Counted from the first letter of the stretch, positions 37,266 through 47,772 are shown. The stretch: DNA of 64,000 nucleotides from Halorubrum aquaticum (GCF_900113615.1 NZ_FOPZ01000012.1:1-64000), one strand, 5' to 3'. Numbers and translations are program-made. The notes: generated by a model from the sequence alone, not told the origin.

Positions 37266-38069
37266 TCACGCGTCCGGGTCGCTCGCGTGCTCCGCGAGCC
37301 AGCCGGCGACGACGTCGTTGACGGCCGCGGACGCCTCGACGCCGACGAGGTGGCGCGCTCCCTCGACCGCGTGAAACTCGCCGCGCGGAAGTCCCTCGGC
37401 GAGCGTCTCCCCGGCGGCAGCGAGCGGACAGACCGCGTCCTCGCTCCCGTGAACCACGAGCGACGGCAGCGTCGCCTCGTAGAGCCGGTCGGCGCGGTCG
37501 AACCCCTCGACGGCCGCCCGATGCGCCTCGAAGGCCTCTCGGTCCGCGTCCTCGGCGAGCCGCCACTCGACGATCCGGGAGAGCGCGTCGGCGTGCGTCC
37601 GCCGGAACTCCGCCGAGAGCAACCCGGACAGCGAGCCACGGACGGCGTCCGGGTCCGTCGGGTCCGCCCACACGCCCGCCGGGTTGTAGGCGTCGCCGGT
37701 CGGCGGCGTCCCCACGAGCGTCAGGCTCGCGGGCCGCGAGGATTCGAGCCCGTACGCGAGCGCGACCATCCCGCCGAGCCCGTAGCCGACGAGGTGGGCG
37801 TTCCGGACCCCCTCGGCGGCACACACCGCTTCGAGGTCGCCGGCGAGAGTCTCCACGGAGTACGGCCCCGGCGGCGCGTCCGAGCGCCCCACGCCGCGCG
37901 TCTCCGGCGTGACGACCGTGTGTGGCCCCGCGAGCGCGGCGTGTTGCCAGCCGAACTGCCACGCGCCGAGGCCCACGTCGCCACAGAAGACGACCGCCTC
38001 GCCGTCGGCCGAGCGTCCCTCGTCGACCTCGTATCGGACCGAGACGCCGCCGTTGCTCGCGCGCGGCAT
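37266..38069 (-). CDS. Alpha/beta hydrolase fold protein lacking the nucleophile Ser
   Basis: A 267-aa alpha/beta hydrolase. The cap and core are recognisable: GVGRSDAPPGPYSVETLAGDLEAV, the nucleophile elbow LVGYGLGGMVALAYG, then SLVVHGSEDAVCPL with the acid Asp, and EGARHLVGVE with the His. At the elbow, residue 97 is Gly where Ser, Cys or Asp is normal. It may therefore be a non-hydrolytic or cofactor-free-oxygenase-like member, or the nucleophile may lie elsewhere. It starts 9 bp after the alaS stop, so it is likely in the alaS transcript. Confidence 0.78.
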   Translation of the reverse strand: MPRASNGGVSVRYEVDEGRSADGEAVVFCGDVGLGAWQFGWQHAALAGPHTVVTPETRGVGRSDAPPGPYSVETLAGDLEAVCAAEGVRNAHLVGYGLGGMVALAYGLESSRPASLTLVGTPPTGDAYNPAGVWADPTDPDAVRGSLSGLLSAEFRRTHADALSRIVEWRLAEDADREAFEAHRAAVEGFDRADRLYEATLPSLVVHGSEDAVCPLAAAGETLAEGLPRGEFHAVEGARHLVGVEASAAVNDVVAGWLAEHASDPDA

Positions 38070-38078
38070 GACCGGTGG

Positions 38079-40856
38079 TTACGCCTCCTGGAGCGTTCGC
38101 AACACGTCGGGAGCGGCGTCGAGCGCGTCGTCGAGGGCGTCGACGTCCGGACCGCCCCCCTGTGCGAAGTCCGGCGGCCCGCCGCCGCCGCCGCCGACCC
38201 GACCGGCGAGCTCCGCGACGACCTGCCCGGCGTCCACGTCGGCCCCGTCGGGCACGCCGACGACGAAGCTCGCCGAGCCGTCGGCGCCGCTGCCGATCAC
38301 CGCGAGCTTCCCGTCGTCGACGTGGGCGTTCGCGGTCGCGCGCAGCTCGTCGGTGTCGCCGTCGAGCCGCTGTATCACGGCGGTGACGCCGCCGATCTCG
38401 ACCTCCTCGGCGTCGGCACCGCCCGACGCCCGCGCGGCCGCCAGCTCCTCTTTGAGCGTCTCGATCTCCTTGCCGCGGCCCTTCCACTCCTCGAAGAACC
38501 GCTCCGCGGTCTCGGGCACGTCGAGCGGGTCGACATCGAGGGCGTCGGCGGCGTCGTACAGCGCGTCCTCGGTCCGCTGGGTCGACTCGATGGCGGCCCC
38601 GCCGGCGGCGAAGACGATCCGCTCGACGCCGTCCTGGACCGGCTCCGTCTTCAACACCTTGACCGCCCCGACGTCGCCGGTTCGGTCGACGTGGGTGCCA
38701 GCACACGCCTGGACGTCCGCGTCGCCGACGTGGATCAGCCGGACGTTCGTTCCCGGCGGCACCCCGCCCTGATAGAGGTCGAAGCCGTGTTCGGCCTCCG
38801 CCTCGTGGCGGTGGGGCCACTCCTGTCTCACCGCGACGTTCTCGCGGACCAACTCGTTGGCGACGCGCTCGATGTCGCGGACGTCCTCGCGGGTGATCCG
38901 GTCGTAGTGGCGCACGTCGAGCCGGGAGGAGTCGAGCCCCTTCTGTGCGCCCGCCTGCCGGACGTGGTCGCCGAGGACCTCGCGGGCCGCGTGCCCGATC
39001 AGGTGCGTCGCGGTGTGGTGGACGCGCAGCCGCTCGCGGCGGTCACCGTCGACCTGCCCGCGGACGAACTCGCCCTTCCCGGGGTCGGCGTCGGTCCGGT
39101 GGAGGACGACGCCGTCGACCTCCTGGACGTCGGTGACGTCGGCGGTGGTCTCGCCGCCGACGAGCTGGCCGCGGTCGGCCGGCTGGCCGCCGCCCTCCGG
39201 GTAGAACATCGTCTGGTCCAACACCACGTCGTAGCCGTCGTCGGCCTCGAACACGTCGAGGACGACCGCCTCGAACTCCGTCCGACCCTGGTCGTCGTAG
39301 AAGAGCTTCTCCGTCTCGGGGAGGTCGCTGAACCGCTCGTCGCGGTCCCCCTCGGACTCCTCGGCTCCGTCCTCCTCGTGGCGGTCCGCGACGAGCGCGT
39401 AGAAGTCGTCGGGAACGTCGACGCTCGCGCCGCGGTCGGCGGCGATCTCCGCGACCATGTCCGGCTGGATCCCGTGGGAGTCGTACAGCTCGAGCAGCTC
39501 TCCCGTCGGGATCGACTCGCCCGTGCCGGCGTACTCGTCCGCGAGCTGTTCGACCTTCCGCGAGCCGCGTTCGAGCGTCTTCCGGTACTTCCGCTCCTCC
39601 GTGCGGACGATCTCGCGGATCGTGTCGCGGTTCTCGTACCCGAGCCGGTCGGCCTGCATGTCGACGAGCTCGTCGAGCGGGGCGTCGACGCCGACCTCGT
39701 CCACGAGCCGCTTCGTCCGCCGGAGCACCATCCGCGCGAGATAGCCCGTGCCGACGTTCGAGGGGACGATCCCGTCGCCGAACATGTACGCGAGCGTCCG
39801 CGAGTGGTCGGCGATCGCGTAGATCGACTCGAGCGGCTCGACCAGCTCGCGCAGGCGGTCGACGTCGACGTCGAGCCGCTCGGCGATCTCGCCGCGGGCG
39901 TCCTCCACGTCGTCGACGTCGTCGATGTCCAGCCGGCCGGAGAGCTTGGCGGCGCGGGCGACGAGCGTCTCCTCCTCGTCGGTGTACGCGAGCCCCGCGT
40001 TCTCCTTGAGGAAGTCGATGGCGTCGGGGTAGATCGCCTCGTAGACGGTGGGCGTCCCCTGGCTCATCCACGTCCATCGCTCCAGGCCGTAGCCCGTGTC
40101 GACGATGTACGTGTCCATGAACGAGTAGGTGTTCCCGTCCTTCATCACGTAGTCGCCGTCGGGGTCCCGCTCCATACACATGAAGACGAGCGTGGCCAGC
40201 TCGGCGCCCTTGTAGATGACCTCGATCGCGGGGCCGGCGTTGCCGCCGCCGACCCACGGGTCCTCGATGTAGGTGATCTCCTCGAGGTCCGCGCCGAGCT
40301 CCTCGAAGAGCCCGTCGCAGTACTCGACGGTCTCGTCCTTCCAGTACACCTCCCCCTCGTAGGCGTACTCCTCCTCGGCGTCCTCGCGGGTGTTGAACGC
40401 GTGGTGGGCCATCATCTCGAAGGCCATCGTGTGCCGGCCCGTCTTCCCGACGTTGTCGATGTCCTGCATCCGGATACAGGGCTGTGAGATGGTGAGCGGA
40501 TTCGCCGGCGGCGGCGTTTTCCCGGACGTGACCAGCGGCTGGAAGTCGTAGATCGACGCCTGCGTGAGGAGGACGTCGTCGCGCCAGCGGTTCGCCGCGA
40601 CCGGGTACGGGTCGATCCGCTCGTGGCCGTGGTCCTCGAAGTACGAGAGGAACGCCTCGCGCATCCCCGAGAGGGTGTACGACTCCGGGAATCCCGGGTC
40701 GTCGATGAAGCTGTAGTCCTCACACGGCGGTTCGCCGCACAGTTCGCGGTCGGGGTCGCGCGTCCAGAAGTGCGCCCCGCAGGAGGGGCACTCCTTTCGC
40801 TCGAACCCCTCCTCCTCGAAGTAATCGAGGCGGTACTCCGCTTCGAGATCGCTCAT
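38079..40856 (-). CDS. alaS: Alanyl-tRNA synthetase
   Basis: A 925-aa archaeal-type AlaRS. The N-terminus has a Zn site ([17 protein letters not shown]...C) specific to archaeal enzymes. The aminoacylation core includes [14 protein letters not shown] and [13 protein letters not shown]. The editing domain has [12 protein letters not shown] and [10 protein letters not shown]. The C-terminal oligomerisation domain (CARDB-like hairpins with [15 protein letters not shown]) is complete. It charges tRNA-Ala and removes misacylated Ser/Gly. ATG 40856 is chosen over 40862. A 110-bp gap separates it from the P-type ATPase gene. Confidence 0.97.
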   Translation of the reverse strand: MSDLEAEYRLDYFEEEGFERKECPSCGAHFWTRDPDRELCGEPPCEDYSFIDDPGFPESYTLSGMREAFLSYFEDHGHERIDPYPVAANRWRDDVLLTQASIYDFQPLVTSGKTPPPANPLTISQPCIRMQDIDNVGKTGRHTMAFEMMAHHAFNTREDAEEEYAYEGEVYWKDETVEYCDGLFEELGADLEEITYIEDPWVGGGNAGPAIEVIYKGAELATLVFMCMERDPDGDYVMKDGNTYSFMDTYIVDTGYGLERWTWMSQGTPTVYEAIYPDAIDFLKENAGLAYTDEEETLVARAAKLSGRLDIDDVDDVEDARGEIAERLDVDVDRLRELVEPLESIYAIADHSRTLAYMFGDGIVPSNVGTGYLARMVLRRTKRLVDEVGVDAPLDELVDMQADRLGYENRDTIREIVRTEERKYRKTLERGSRKVEQLADEYAGTGESIPTGELLELYDSHGIQPDMVAEIAADRGASVDVPDDFYALVADRHEEDGAEESEGDRDERFSDLPETEKLFYDDQGRTEFEAVVLDVFEADDGYDVVLDQTMFYPEGGGQPADRGQLVGGETTADVTDVQEVDGVVLHRTDADPGKGEFVRGQVDGDRRERLRVHHTATHLIGHAAREVLGDHVRQAGAQKGLDSSRLDVRHYDRITREDVRDIERVANELVRENVAVRQEWPHRHEAEAEHGFDLYQGGVPPGTNVRLIHVGDADVQACAGTHVDRTGDVGAVKVLKTEPVQDGVERIVFAAGGAAIESTQRTEDALYDAADALDVDPLDVPETAERFFEEWKGRGKEIETLKEELAAARASGGADAEEVEIGGVTAVIQRLDGDTDELRATANAHVDDGKLAVIGSGADGSASFVVGVPDGADVDAGQVVAELAGRVGGGGGGPPDFAQGGGPDVDALDDALDAAPDVLRTLQEA

Positions 40857-40967
40857 TACCATGTCGTGACCCGTGTTCGTCCAAAAGGGTTCCGGGGCGC
40901 GGGTACCGGCGGGAGACCGGTCGCATCCGGGGGAATCCGGTGGAGTCGAGTGGATCCGATCGGGCGC

Positions 40968-43577
40968 TCACTCGCTCAACAGCGGGCGCGAGGAGTTCGT
41001 CACCACCAACAGGCTCGAGAGGCCCATCGCGACCGCGGCGAAGAGCGGGTTCAGCAGGCCGGTCACCGCGAGCGGTATGGCGACCGCGTTGTACAGGAAC
41101 GCCCAGCCGATGTTCCCCTTCACGCGCCGGCCCGCGGCCCGCGAGAGCTCGAAGACCGTCTCGATGGACGAGAGGTCGTCGTCGATCACGGCCACGTCGG
41201 CGGCGTCGGCCGCCATGGCCGTGCCGCCCCCGAGCGCGATGCCGAGGTCGGCGGCCGCGAGCGCCGGCGCGTCGTTGGTCCCGTCGCCGACCATCACCGT
41301 CCGCCCCCGCTCCTTCAGTCGCCCGACGGTCTCGGCTTTCCCCTCCGGCGGCACGCCGGCGAAGACGTCCGAGACCGCGTCGTGCTCGCGGAAGACGGTC
41401 GCCGCGCGCGCGTCGTCGCCCGTGAGCACGACCACCTCGACGCCGGAGTCGGCGAGCGCGGTCACCGTCTCCTCCCATCCCTCACGGAGCTCGTCGCCGA
41501 CGACCACCAGCCCCTCGGCCGCGCCGTCGCGACCGATCGCGACCGGGACGCGCCCCACGTCGCGGGCGGCCGCGACCGCCTCGCGGATCGCCTCCGGGAC
41601 CGCCCAGCCCCGCTCGTCGAAGAGGTCCGGGTGGCCGACGACGACCTCGCTCCCCTCGACGACGCCGGACACTCCCCGAGCGTGGCTCTCGAAGGCGTCG
41701 ACGGTCGGGGCGTCGGGAGCGGCGGTGCCGTCGGAGGCGGCGTCGCGGTCGTCGTCGGGGGCTTCGGCCGTCCCCTCCGTCACCGCTCCGCCGTCGGTGG
41801 CGGGTCCGTTCCCCGCGTCGCCTCCGCCTCCCTCGCCGCCCCCGTCGTCCGCCCGTGCCGCCGCGATCGCCCGCCCGACGGGGTGCGCCGAGCGCGACTC
41901 CAGCGCCGAGGCGAGCGCGAGCAGGTCGTCGTCGACGTCGCGGTCGAGCAGCCGCATCTCGCCGGTCGTGAGCGTGCCGGTCTTGTCGAAGACGACGGTG
42001 TCGGCCCCGCGGATCCGCTCGAAGACGGTGTCGTCGAAGACGACGATGGAGCGTTCGAGCGCGTCGCGGAGCCCGGCGGCGACCGCGAGCGGCGTCGCGA
42101 GCCCGAGTGCGCACGGACACGAGACGATGAGGACGGTGAGCGCGACGAGCATCGCGGTCGTGACCCCGTTGCCGAGCGCGAGGTTGACCGCGGCCGCGAC
42201 GACCGCGACCGCGAGCACGACAGGGACGAAGACGGTCGCGAGCCGGTCGGCGAGCTTCTGGACGCCGTGGTTGCCGCTCTGGAGGTCCCACACGAGTTCG
42301 GCGACGCGGTCGAGACTCGAGCTCGCCTCCTCGCCCACGGCGACCGTGAGCGAGCCGTCGGCGACGACGGAGCCGCCGACGACCGTGTCGCCCGGCTCCT
42401 TTCGGACCGGCATCGACTCGCCGGTGACGACCGACTCGTCGACGGCGGCGTCGCCGTCGATCGCCTCGCCGTCAACCGGGATCCGTTCGCCCGCGCGAAC
42501 GAGCACGCGGTCGCCCGGTTCCAGCGCGTCGATCGAGACCTCCGTCGGTTCTCCGGAGACGCCACCGCCCCCGTCGGCCCCGCTCTCGTCAGCCCCGGCC
42601 CCGCCGACCCGCCTCGCGGTGTCGACCTGAACGGCGGTGAGATCTGAGAGCAACTCGGTCGCCCGCCGCTTGACGGAGGACTCGTAGTGGTTGCCGACAG
42701 TGACGATCACGATTATCGCCACCGTCACGTCGTAGTAGATGGAGGGGTCGGGGAGCAGCGCGACCGCCAGCGTGCTGTAGAGGTACGCGCTGACGGCGGC
42801 GATCGCCACGAGCAGGTCCATATTCGGCGAGCGCGTCCGCGCGCTCACGTACGCGCCCCGGAGGATCGGCTTGCCGGTGACGAACAGGACGATCGTCGTC
42901 AACACGCCGATCACGATGAAGAAGTACGTCCCCGACGTCGAGGCCATCGCCTCGTTGAGGTACTCGAGCGTCCGCTCGTTGTAGAAGGGGAACGCGAAGT
43001 ACGTCGGGTAGATCAACACGACGTACTGTAACATGACGGCCATCCCGACGAGCACGCCGATCGCGAGCCGGGCGGTCGCCATGTTGTCTGCCTGCCGGCG
43101 AGAGAAGGCGTCGTCGCGGGAGTACGCGCTGTAGCCGAGCCCGCTCACGGCGTCCGCGAGGTCGTCCGCGGAGACGTCGTCGGGGTCGTGATCCACCCGC
43201 ACGGTGTCGGTGACGTAGCTCGCGCTCGCGGCGCTGACGCCCTCGGTGTCGGTCGCGACCGTCTCGATGAACGCCTCGCAGGTCGCACAGTGCATCCCGT
43301 CCACCTCGAGGAACGTCGCCTCGTGGTCGGCCGGAACGGCGGAGTCGTCGCCCTCGCCGGTGGACCCGTCGTCTTCCCGCCGCGCCGCGACGTCCTCGGC
43401 GTCCACGTCGACGTCCCCGAGCGCGTCGTACACGTCTCGACAGCCGACACAGCAGAACCGATTGCCCTCGTCGTCGACGACCTCGACGCCCTCGGTCGGG
43501 AGGTCACAGAGCGTACAGTCGGGGAACGGTCGGTCGCCGGGCGACCCGTCACCGGTCGTTCCGTCGTCCGTGCTCAT
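40968..43577 (-). CDS. Copper-type P1B heavy-metal ATPase with N-terminal TRASH-like domain
   Basis: An 869-aa transporter. Residues 18-55 hold a CTLCDLP...FCCVGC metal-binding knuckle (TRASH/YHS-like); residues 85-155 an HMA domain with GMHCATC. Eight helices follow, with the transmembrane CPC motif (SCPCALGLATPLA) for Cu(I)/Cu(II), DKTGTLT phosphorylation site, HP motif SAHPVGRAIA and GDGTNDAPAL hinge. A disordered Gly/Asp insertion sits inside the nucleotide-binding domain. It exports copper across the membrane. It is 3 bp downstream of the SafE-like gene. The halocyanin gene lies beyond it. Confidence 0.93.
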   Translation of the reverse strand: MSTDDGTTGDGSPGDRPFPDCTLCDLPTEGVEVVDDEGNRFCCVGCRDVYDALGDVDVDAEDVAARREDDGSTGEGDDSAVPADHEATFLEVDGMHCATCEAFIETVATDTEGVSAASASYVTDTVRVDHDPDDVSADDLADAVSGLGYSAYSRDDAFSRRQADNMATARLAIGVLVGMAVMLQYVVLIYPTYFAFPFYNERTLEYLNEAMASTSGTYFFIVIGVLTTIVLFVTGKPILRGAYVSARTRSPNMDLLVAIAAVSAYLYSTLAVALLPDPSIYYDVTVAIIVIVTVGNHYESSVKRRATELLSDLTAVQVDTARRVGGAGADESGADGGGGVSGEPTEVSIDALEPGDRVLVRAGERIPVDGEAIDGDAAVDESVVTGESMPVRKEPGDTVVGGSVVADGSLTVAVGEEASSSLDRVAELVWDLQSGNHGVQKLADRLATVFVPVVLAVAVVAAAVNLALGNGVTTAMLVALTVLIVSCPCALGLATPLAVAAGLRDALERSIVVFDDTVFERIRGADTVVFDKTGTLTTGEMRLLDRDVDDDLLALASALESRSAHPVGRAIAAARADDGGGEGGGGDAGNGPATDGGAVTEGTAEAPDDDRDAASDGTAAPDAPTVDAFESHARGVSGVVEGSEVVVGHPDLFDERGWAVPEAIREAVAAARDVGRVPVAIGRDGAAEGLVVVGDELREGWEETVTALADSGVEVVVLTGDDARAATVFREHDAVSDVFAGVPPEGKAETVGRLKERGRTVMVGDGTNDAPALAAADLGIALGGGTAMAADAADVAVIDDDLSSIETVFELSRAAGRRVKGNIGWAFLYNAVAIPLAVTGLLNPLFAAVAMGLSSLLVVTNSSRPLLSE

Positions 43578-43580
43578 CGC

Positions 43581-44507
43581 TCAGGCACCTCCGAGACCGC
43601 CGAATCCGGTCACGTCTGCCATCCCGCCCGCCAAACCCATCCCGGCCATGCCGGCGTCAAGCGGGTTCCAGAACGGGAGCCGCGGGTGCGGGACGTGGAT
43701 CCCGACCGACATCAGCCCGTGGGCGAACAGCACGTACCCGAGCGCGAGGAACGCGACCCCGAGCAGGCGGTGGACCCGCCGCCGGTGGACCGCGTCGACG
43801 CTCCCGATCAGGGTGCCGTACAGGAACACCGCGGGCATCGTTCCGATGCCGAGCGCGGCAAGCGCCAGTCCCCCCGACAGCGCCGACCCGCTCGCGAACG
43901 CGTACAGGTACGCCGGATAGAGGATCGGACAGGGGAGCAGTCCGTGGACCGCCCCGAGCCCGACGATCCCCGGCCCGTTCGCGAGCCGGTCGACGTGTCC
44001 CGTCAGCCAGCTCGTGACCCGTCCGAGCCCCGGGAGGTGGACGCCGCCGGTCGCGCCGCCGAGGACGTACCGGACGCCGACGGCCATCACGAGCGCGCCG
44101 ACGCCGAGGCCGACGACGCCGCGGACCGTCCCCGCCGCGCCGGTGACCGTCGCGGTCGTCACGAGGACGACCCCGCCGAGCGCGCCGAGCGCCGCGCCGA
44201 TGAGCGCGTAGCTCGCCGTCCGTCCGAGGTTGAACAGCGCGTGCTGACGCACCTCGTATGTGGTGAGGTGGCCGCCGCGGGCGTCGGGGCCGGTCCGGGT
44301 CGTCGCCGCACCGCTCGCGCCGCCGTCGGCTCCGCCCGAGCCGTGGGTTCCGTGTCCGCCGCCGTCGGTCCGCCCCGCGTCGGGGTCCATCCGGGCCGCG
44401 TACGTCGTCACGAGCGGCCCGCACATCCCGATACAGTGGGCGCCGCCGAGCAGACCGATGGCGAGGAACAACAGGACGTCGACGCCGAGCAGGCTGGATG
44501 GGTCCAT
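43581..44507 (-). CDS. Sulfite exporter TauE/SafE-like (UreH) membrane protein
   Basis: A 308-aa protein with six helices. The first helix has GGAHCIGMCGPLV, whose Cys-x4-Cys-like pair resembles cytochrome-oxidase assembly or copper-transport SafE-like proteins. A disordered Gly/His/Thr-rich linker (about 45-75) follows, then LGAVHGLLPCPILYPAYLYA. The neighbourhood (copper ATPase, halocyanin) favours a copper or metalloprotein-assembly role over sulfite export. ATG 44507 avoids an Arg-rich upstream extension. Confidence 0.8.
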   Translation of the reverse strand: MDPSSLLGVDVLLFLAIGLLGGAHCIGMCGPLVTTYAARMDPDAGRTDGGGHGTHGSGGADGGASGAATTRTGPDARGGHLTTYEVRQHALFNLGRTASYALIGAALGALGGVVLVTTATVTGAAGTVRGVVGLGVGALVMAVGVRYVLGGATGGVHLPGLGRVTSWLTGHVDRLANGPGIVGLGAVHGLLPCPILYPAYLYAFASGSALSGGLALAALGIGTMPAVFLYGTLIGSVDAVHRRRVHRLLGVAFLALGYVLFAHGLMSVGIHVPHPRLPFWNPLDAGMAGMGLAGGMADVTGFGGLGGA

Positions 44508-44614
44508 CGCGTGGTCACCGCGAGTTGGGTGCGCGTGCGGTAATGGGTTTCGTCGGATCCCGCCCGAAGGGAAGCGGCGAACCGCGACGTGAGAGGGCGG
44601 GCGCGACCCCCATC

Positions 44615-45028
44615 TCACTCCTCGACGATCACGGCCCCGACCATCCCGCCCGTCTCGTGGGGGAGACAGACGTAGTCGTATCGACCCGGGACCGAGAACG
44701 TGTGTGAGAAGCGGTCGCCGTTCTCGAGGCGGCCGCCGAAGTCGGACCACGCCTCGCGGGCGGCGGCCTCGCTCTCGAACCCACCGGAGGCGAAGTACTC
44801 GGCCGCCTCGGGGATCGCGTCCTCGTAGGCGGTGACGGTGTGGCCGCGGACGCTCGTGTTCTCCCAGACCACGCTCTCCCCGACCTCGACGGTCACCTCC
44901 TCGGGAACGAACCCGGTGGCGGTCATCCCCACGTCATACTGGTCGGCGAGACAGCCGGCGAGCGCGAGCGAGGAGCCGACCGCGACGCCGGCCGCGCCGG
45001 CCCGCTCGAGGAACCGTCTCCGGTACAT
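44615..45028 (-). CDS. Halocyanin-type copper protein, membrane-anchored
   Basis: A 137-aa cupredoxin. Twin-arginine motif RRRFLERAG and lipobox ALAGC (Cys26) place it outside the membrane, lipid-anchored. Copper ligands are H63 (RGHTV), C121 (YVCLPHE), H124 and M129 (GGMVG), a type-1 blue copper site. It shuttles electrons in the respiratory chain. Located upstream of the SafE-like and copper ATPase genes on the same strand, with 107 bp between, so separate promoter possible. Confidence 0.92.
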   Translation of the reverse strand: MYRRRFLERAGAAGVAVGSSLALAGCLADQYDVGMTATGFVPEEVTVEVGESVVWENTSVRGHTVTAYEDAIPEAAEYFASGGFESEAAAREAWSDFGGRLENGDRFSHTFSVPGRYDYVCLPHETGGMVGAVIVEE

Positions 45029-45097
45029 GTCGGTTCTGGGGGTTTCGGTCGCTTTAATACCGCGATCGCTCCCGCGTCACGGGAACCGCCCTCTTCG

Positions 45098-46891
45098 TCA
45101 CTTCCCCCAGAACGGGTCGCGCTTCCGGCGGGTCTCGAGATAGCCCGAGAGCGCCTCACGCTCGTCGGCGGTGATCTCCTCTTTGAGCTCCTGTTCGAGG
45201 ATCTTCGCGTGCTTCTCGGGCAGCTCCGTCCAGAGGGTGTCGCCCTCCTCGATGTCGCGGCCGACGGTGGGGCCGTCGATGGCGATGCTCACACGCTCGC
45301 CGGCGCGGGCCTCGTCGACGTCGTCACCCTGTTTCTGGATCCCGGAGAGCCCGCCGACGCGGTGGAACTCGTTGCCCTCGAAGTAGCCCACGTTGCGGTT
45401 GTTCTGGAGCGTTCCGGCGATGACCTCGACGCCGACGACCGCGGGATCGTTCTGTCTGAAGGTGTGATCGGGGAGGAGTCGGAAGCGGGACGGTCGGACC
45501 ACCTTGTCGAGCACCGTCTCCTGTTGGGCGCGCTGGCGCTCCTCGACGTACGTCTCGTAGTCCTCGATCAGCTGGTAGATCACGTCGTTCGTGAACAGCT
45601 TGACGTCGGCGCTCTCGAGTTCCCGCTCGGCGTTCGCGAGGAGGTCGACGTTGAACCCGAGTATCGCCTTGTGCTCGTCCTGGTTGGCCGTCTCCGCCAC
45701 GGCGATGTCGCGGGGCGCGATGTCGCCGACCTCCGCGCGCAGGATCGGCACCTCCGCCTCCCGGAGCGCGTTCGCCATCGCCTCCAGCGATCCGAGGGTG
45801 TCCGCCTTGATCACGACGCCGTCCTCGGCGGTGTCGACCTCGATCTCCGCGAGCTCGGCTTTCACCTCCTCGATCACGTCCTCGACCGGGCTGTCGCGGA
45901 CGACCCGGACCGGCGCGCCCGCCATCGCGTCGTCGAGGTCGGGCGCGGCGATCTTCACCCCCGCGGCCGCGCCGACCTCCGCGACCTTCTCGAACTTCTT
46001 CTCGGTGCGGATCTCCTCGAGCGGGCGCGGCTGGAGGAGCGCGCGCACCTCGGTGACGATCGGGTCGGCCTGCCCGCCGACGACGACCCGGTCGCCGTTC
46101 CTCACCACGCCGTCGTACACCACGGTGTCGACGGTCGCGCCGAACCCCCGCTCGTCTTTGACCTCGAGGACGGTCCCCTCGCCGGGACCGAACACGTCGA
46201 TCTCCATCTCCTCCTTCATGAACCGCTGGGAGAGCCCCATCAGCACCGCGAGCAGGTCGGGTATCCCCTCGGCGGTGAGCGCGGAGACCGGGACGACCCC
46301 GATGTTCTTCTGGAAGTCCTGAACCCGCCAGTAGAGGTCCGCCGAGAAGCCGGCGTCGGAGAGCTGGCCGATTATCTCGTAGAGCTTCTCGTTGAGCATC
46401 GACTCCGCGCGCTCCGACTGCGCCTCGAGGCTCCGCTGGATCGGCTCGCCCTCCTGGGGGTTCCAGCCGGGCGTCGTGTCCACCTTGTTGGCGGCGACGA
46501 CGAACGGGGTGCCCGTGCGCCGGAGGATGTCGATCGCCTCCTCGGTCTGCGGCTGGAAGCCGTCGTTGACGTCGACGACGAGCACCGCGATGTCGGCGAG
46601 TGCGCCCCCGCGGGCGCGCAGCGTCGAGAAGGAGTGGTGACCCGGCGTGTCGATGAAGAGCAGCCCGGGCAGGTCGAAGTCGTCCGGGTTCACGAGCTCG
46701 CCCGCCATCGTCGAGATCGTCGAGAGCGGGATGTCGGTCGCGCCGATGTGCTGGGTGATCGCGCCGGCCTCGCCCTCGCTCACCGCGGAGCCGCGGATCT
46801 CGTCGAGGAGGCTCGTCTTCCCGTGGTCGACGTGGCCGAGCACGGCGACGATCGGCGTCCGAAGGGTGTCCGCGTGTGTGTCGTCAGTCAT
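45098..46891 (-). CDS. infB: Translation initiation factor aIF5B (IF-2)
   Basis: A 597-aa GTPase that joins ribosomal subunits. G1 is [13 protein letters not shown]3 DTPGHHSF, G4 NKVD. The four-domain IF2/eIF5B arrangement follows, with a C-terminal [21 protein letters not shown] helix. There is no intein. Its divergent partner is the PRC-barrel gene. A TTAACT-like element about 47-54 bp upstream could be the promoter. Confidence 0.97.
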   Translation of the reverse strand: MTDDTHADTLRTPIVAVLGHVDHGKTSLLDEIRGSAVSEGEAGAITQHIGATDIPLSTISTMAGELVNPDDFDLPGLLFIDTPGHHSFSTLRARGGALADIAVLVVDVNDGFQPQTEEAIDILRRTGTPFVVAANKVDTTPGWNPQEGEPIQRSLEAQSERAESMLNEKLYEIIGQLSDAGFSADLYWRVQDFQKNIGVVPVSALTAEGIPDLLAVLMGLSQRFMKEEMEIDVFGPGEGTVLEVKDERGFGATVDTVVYDGVVRNGDRVVVGGQADPIVTEVRALLQPRPLEEIRTEKKFEKVAEVGAAAGVKIAAPDLDDAMAGAPVRVVRDSPVEDVIEEVKAELAEIEVDTAEDGVVIKADTLGSLEAMANALREAEVPILRAEVGDIAPRDIAVAETANQDEHKAILGFNVDLLANAERELESADVKLFTNDVIYQLIEDYETYVEERQRAQQETVLDKVVRPSRFRLLPDHTFRQNDPAVVGVEVIAGTLQNNRNVGYFEGNEFHRVGGLSGIQKQGDDVDEARAGERVSIAIDGPTVGRDIEEGDTLWTELPEKHAKILEQELKEEITADEREALSGYLETRRKRDPFWGK

Positions 46892-47003
46892 GAGAATCGC
46901 CCCCGAGAAGGTGGTTGCCTCCAGTTCGGCTCGGCCGTCAGTTAAGCCTTTCAGAACGCGCTCGCCATCGGGCGCGTCCGTCGGGCGTCCGACGGCCCGT
47001 GGC

Positions 47004-47013
47004 GTTTAATACC
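47004..47013 (+). promoter_or_regulatory. TATA element of the PRC-barrel/nob1 unit
   Basis: GTTTAATACC centred 27 bp before the ATG at 47035, giving a leaderless transcript in the usual haloarchaeal spacing. Confidence 0.5.
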
Positions 47014-47034
47014 GTCGACCGGAAGTGTGCGCAC

Positions 47035-47280
47035 ATGGCGAACATCTTGGCGGAGAACCTGTCGGGGAAGGCGGTGATGGGTTCGGACGGGACCGAACTG
47101 GGCGATCTGTACAACATCACGATGGACCTGAAATCGGGACAGCTCCACCACCTGCTCGTGAGCCCGCACGAACAGCTCAACCCCGAGCGCGTGGCGTTCG
47201 ACGTCGACGAAACGGGGCGACTCCGGGTACCGGTCGGGAACGTCCGGGCGGTGAAGGACTACATCGTCGTCGGCCGCTGA
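47035..47280 (+). CDS. PRC-barrel domain protein
   Basis: An 81-aa single PRC-barrel (MANILAENLSGKAVMGSDGTELGDLYNITMDL start). PRC-barrels in this position near nob1 are widespread in archaea; in H. volcanii, PRC-barrel proteins CdpB1 and CdpB2 act in cell division by linking FtsZ with SepF. From memory the CdpB proteins have this length, so this may be a CdpB-type protein. The stop overlaps the nob1 start. Confidence 0.75.
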   Translation: MANILAENLSGKAVMGSDGTELGDLYNITMDLKSGQLHHLLVSPHEQLNPERVAFDVDETGRLRVPVGNVRAVKDYIVVGR

Positions 47281-47738
47281 TGAGAGTTCTCGACACGTCC
47301 GCGTTCATCCACGAGTACACCACCGACGACCCCGTGGTCTCCGTCCCGGAGGTCCACGACGAACTCCAGGGCGAGACCGCGCTCCGGTTCGACGCGATGG
47401 AGGGCTCGGGGATGACGATCCACGTGCCGGCCCCGGAGGCGGTGACGAACGTCCAGCGCGCGGCCCGCGGCTCCGGCGACGCCGCGGAGCTGTCCGAGAC
47501 CGACGTACGACTGATCGCGACCGCCCTCGAGCTCGACGCCACCCTCGTCACCGACGACTACGCGATGCAGAACGTCGCCGAGCGGCTCGATCTGGGCGTC
47601 GAACCCATCGCTCGCGACGGGATCACGGAGGAGCGGGAGTGGCGGTTCCAGTGTGTCGGCTGTAGCCGGACCTTCGAGGAGAACCGCGAGCGCTGTCCGA
47701 TCTGCGGCAGCGACCTCACGCGAAAGAACCCGGCGTAG
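47280..47738 (+). CDS. nob1: rRNA maturation endonuclease Nob1
   Basis: A 152-aa protein. The PIN domain (1-110) has acidic residues at D5 (RVLDTSAFIH), E27-E30 area, and LSETDVRLIATALEL plus TDDYAMQN. A zinc ribbon (CVGC...CPIC) forms the C-terminus. It cleaves the 3' end of 16S pre-rRNA. ATG 47280 shares bases with the stop of the PRC-barrel gene (TGATG), so translation is probably coupled. Confidence 0.92.
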   Translation: MRVLDTSAFIHEYTTDDPVVSVPEVHDELQGETALRFDAMEGSGMTIHVPAPEAVTNVQRAARGSGDAAELSETDVRLIATALELDATLVTDDYAMQNVAERLDLGVEPIARDGITEEREWRFQCVGCSRTFEENRERCPICGSDLTRKNPA

Positions 47739-47772
47739 TCGGAGATCGAGAAGTAGGTTTCGGCGTAGTCGG

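Noticed and set aside
36975-40487. A 1170-codon plus-strand open frame
   Set aside because: It lies opposite alaS, the hydrolase and the amidotransferase. Its residues are dominated by Arg/Val/Asp from the antisense of GC-rich coding DNA and it has no domain pattern.
44840-46945. A 701-codon plus-strand open frame opposite infB
   Set aside because: Antisense shadow of a highly conserved gene; composition is unlike haloarchaeal proteins.
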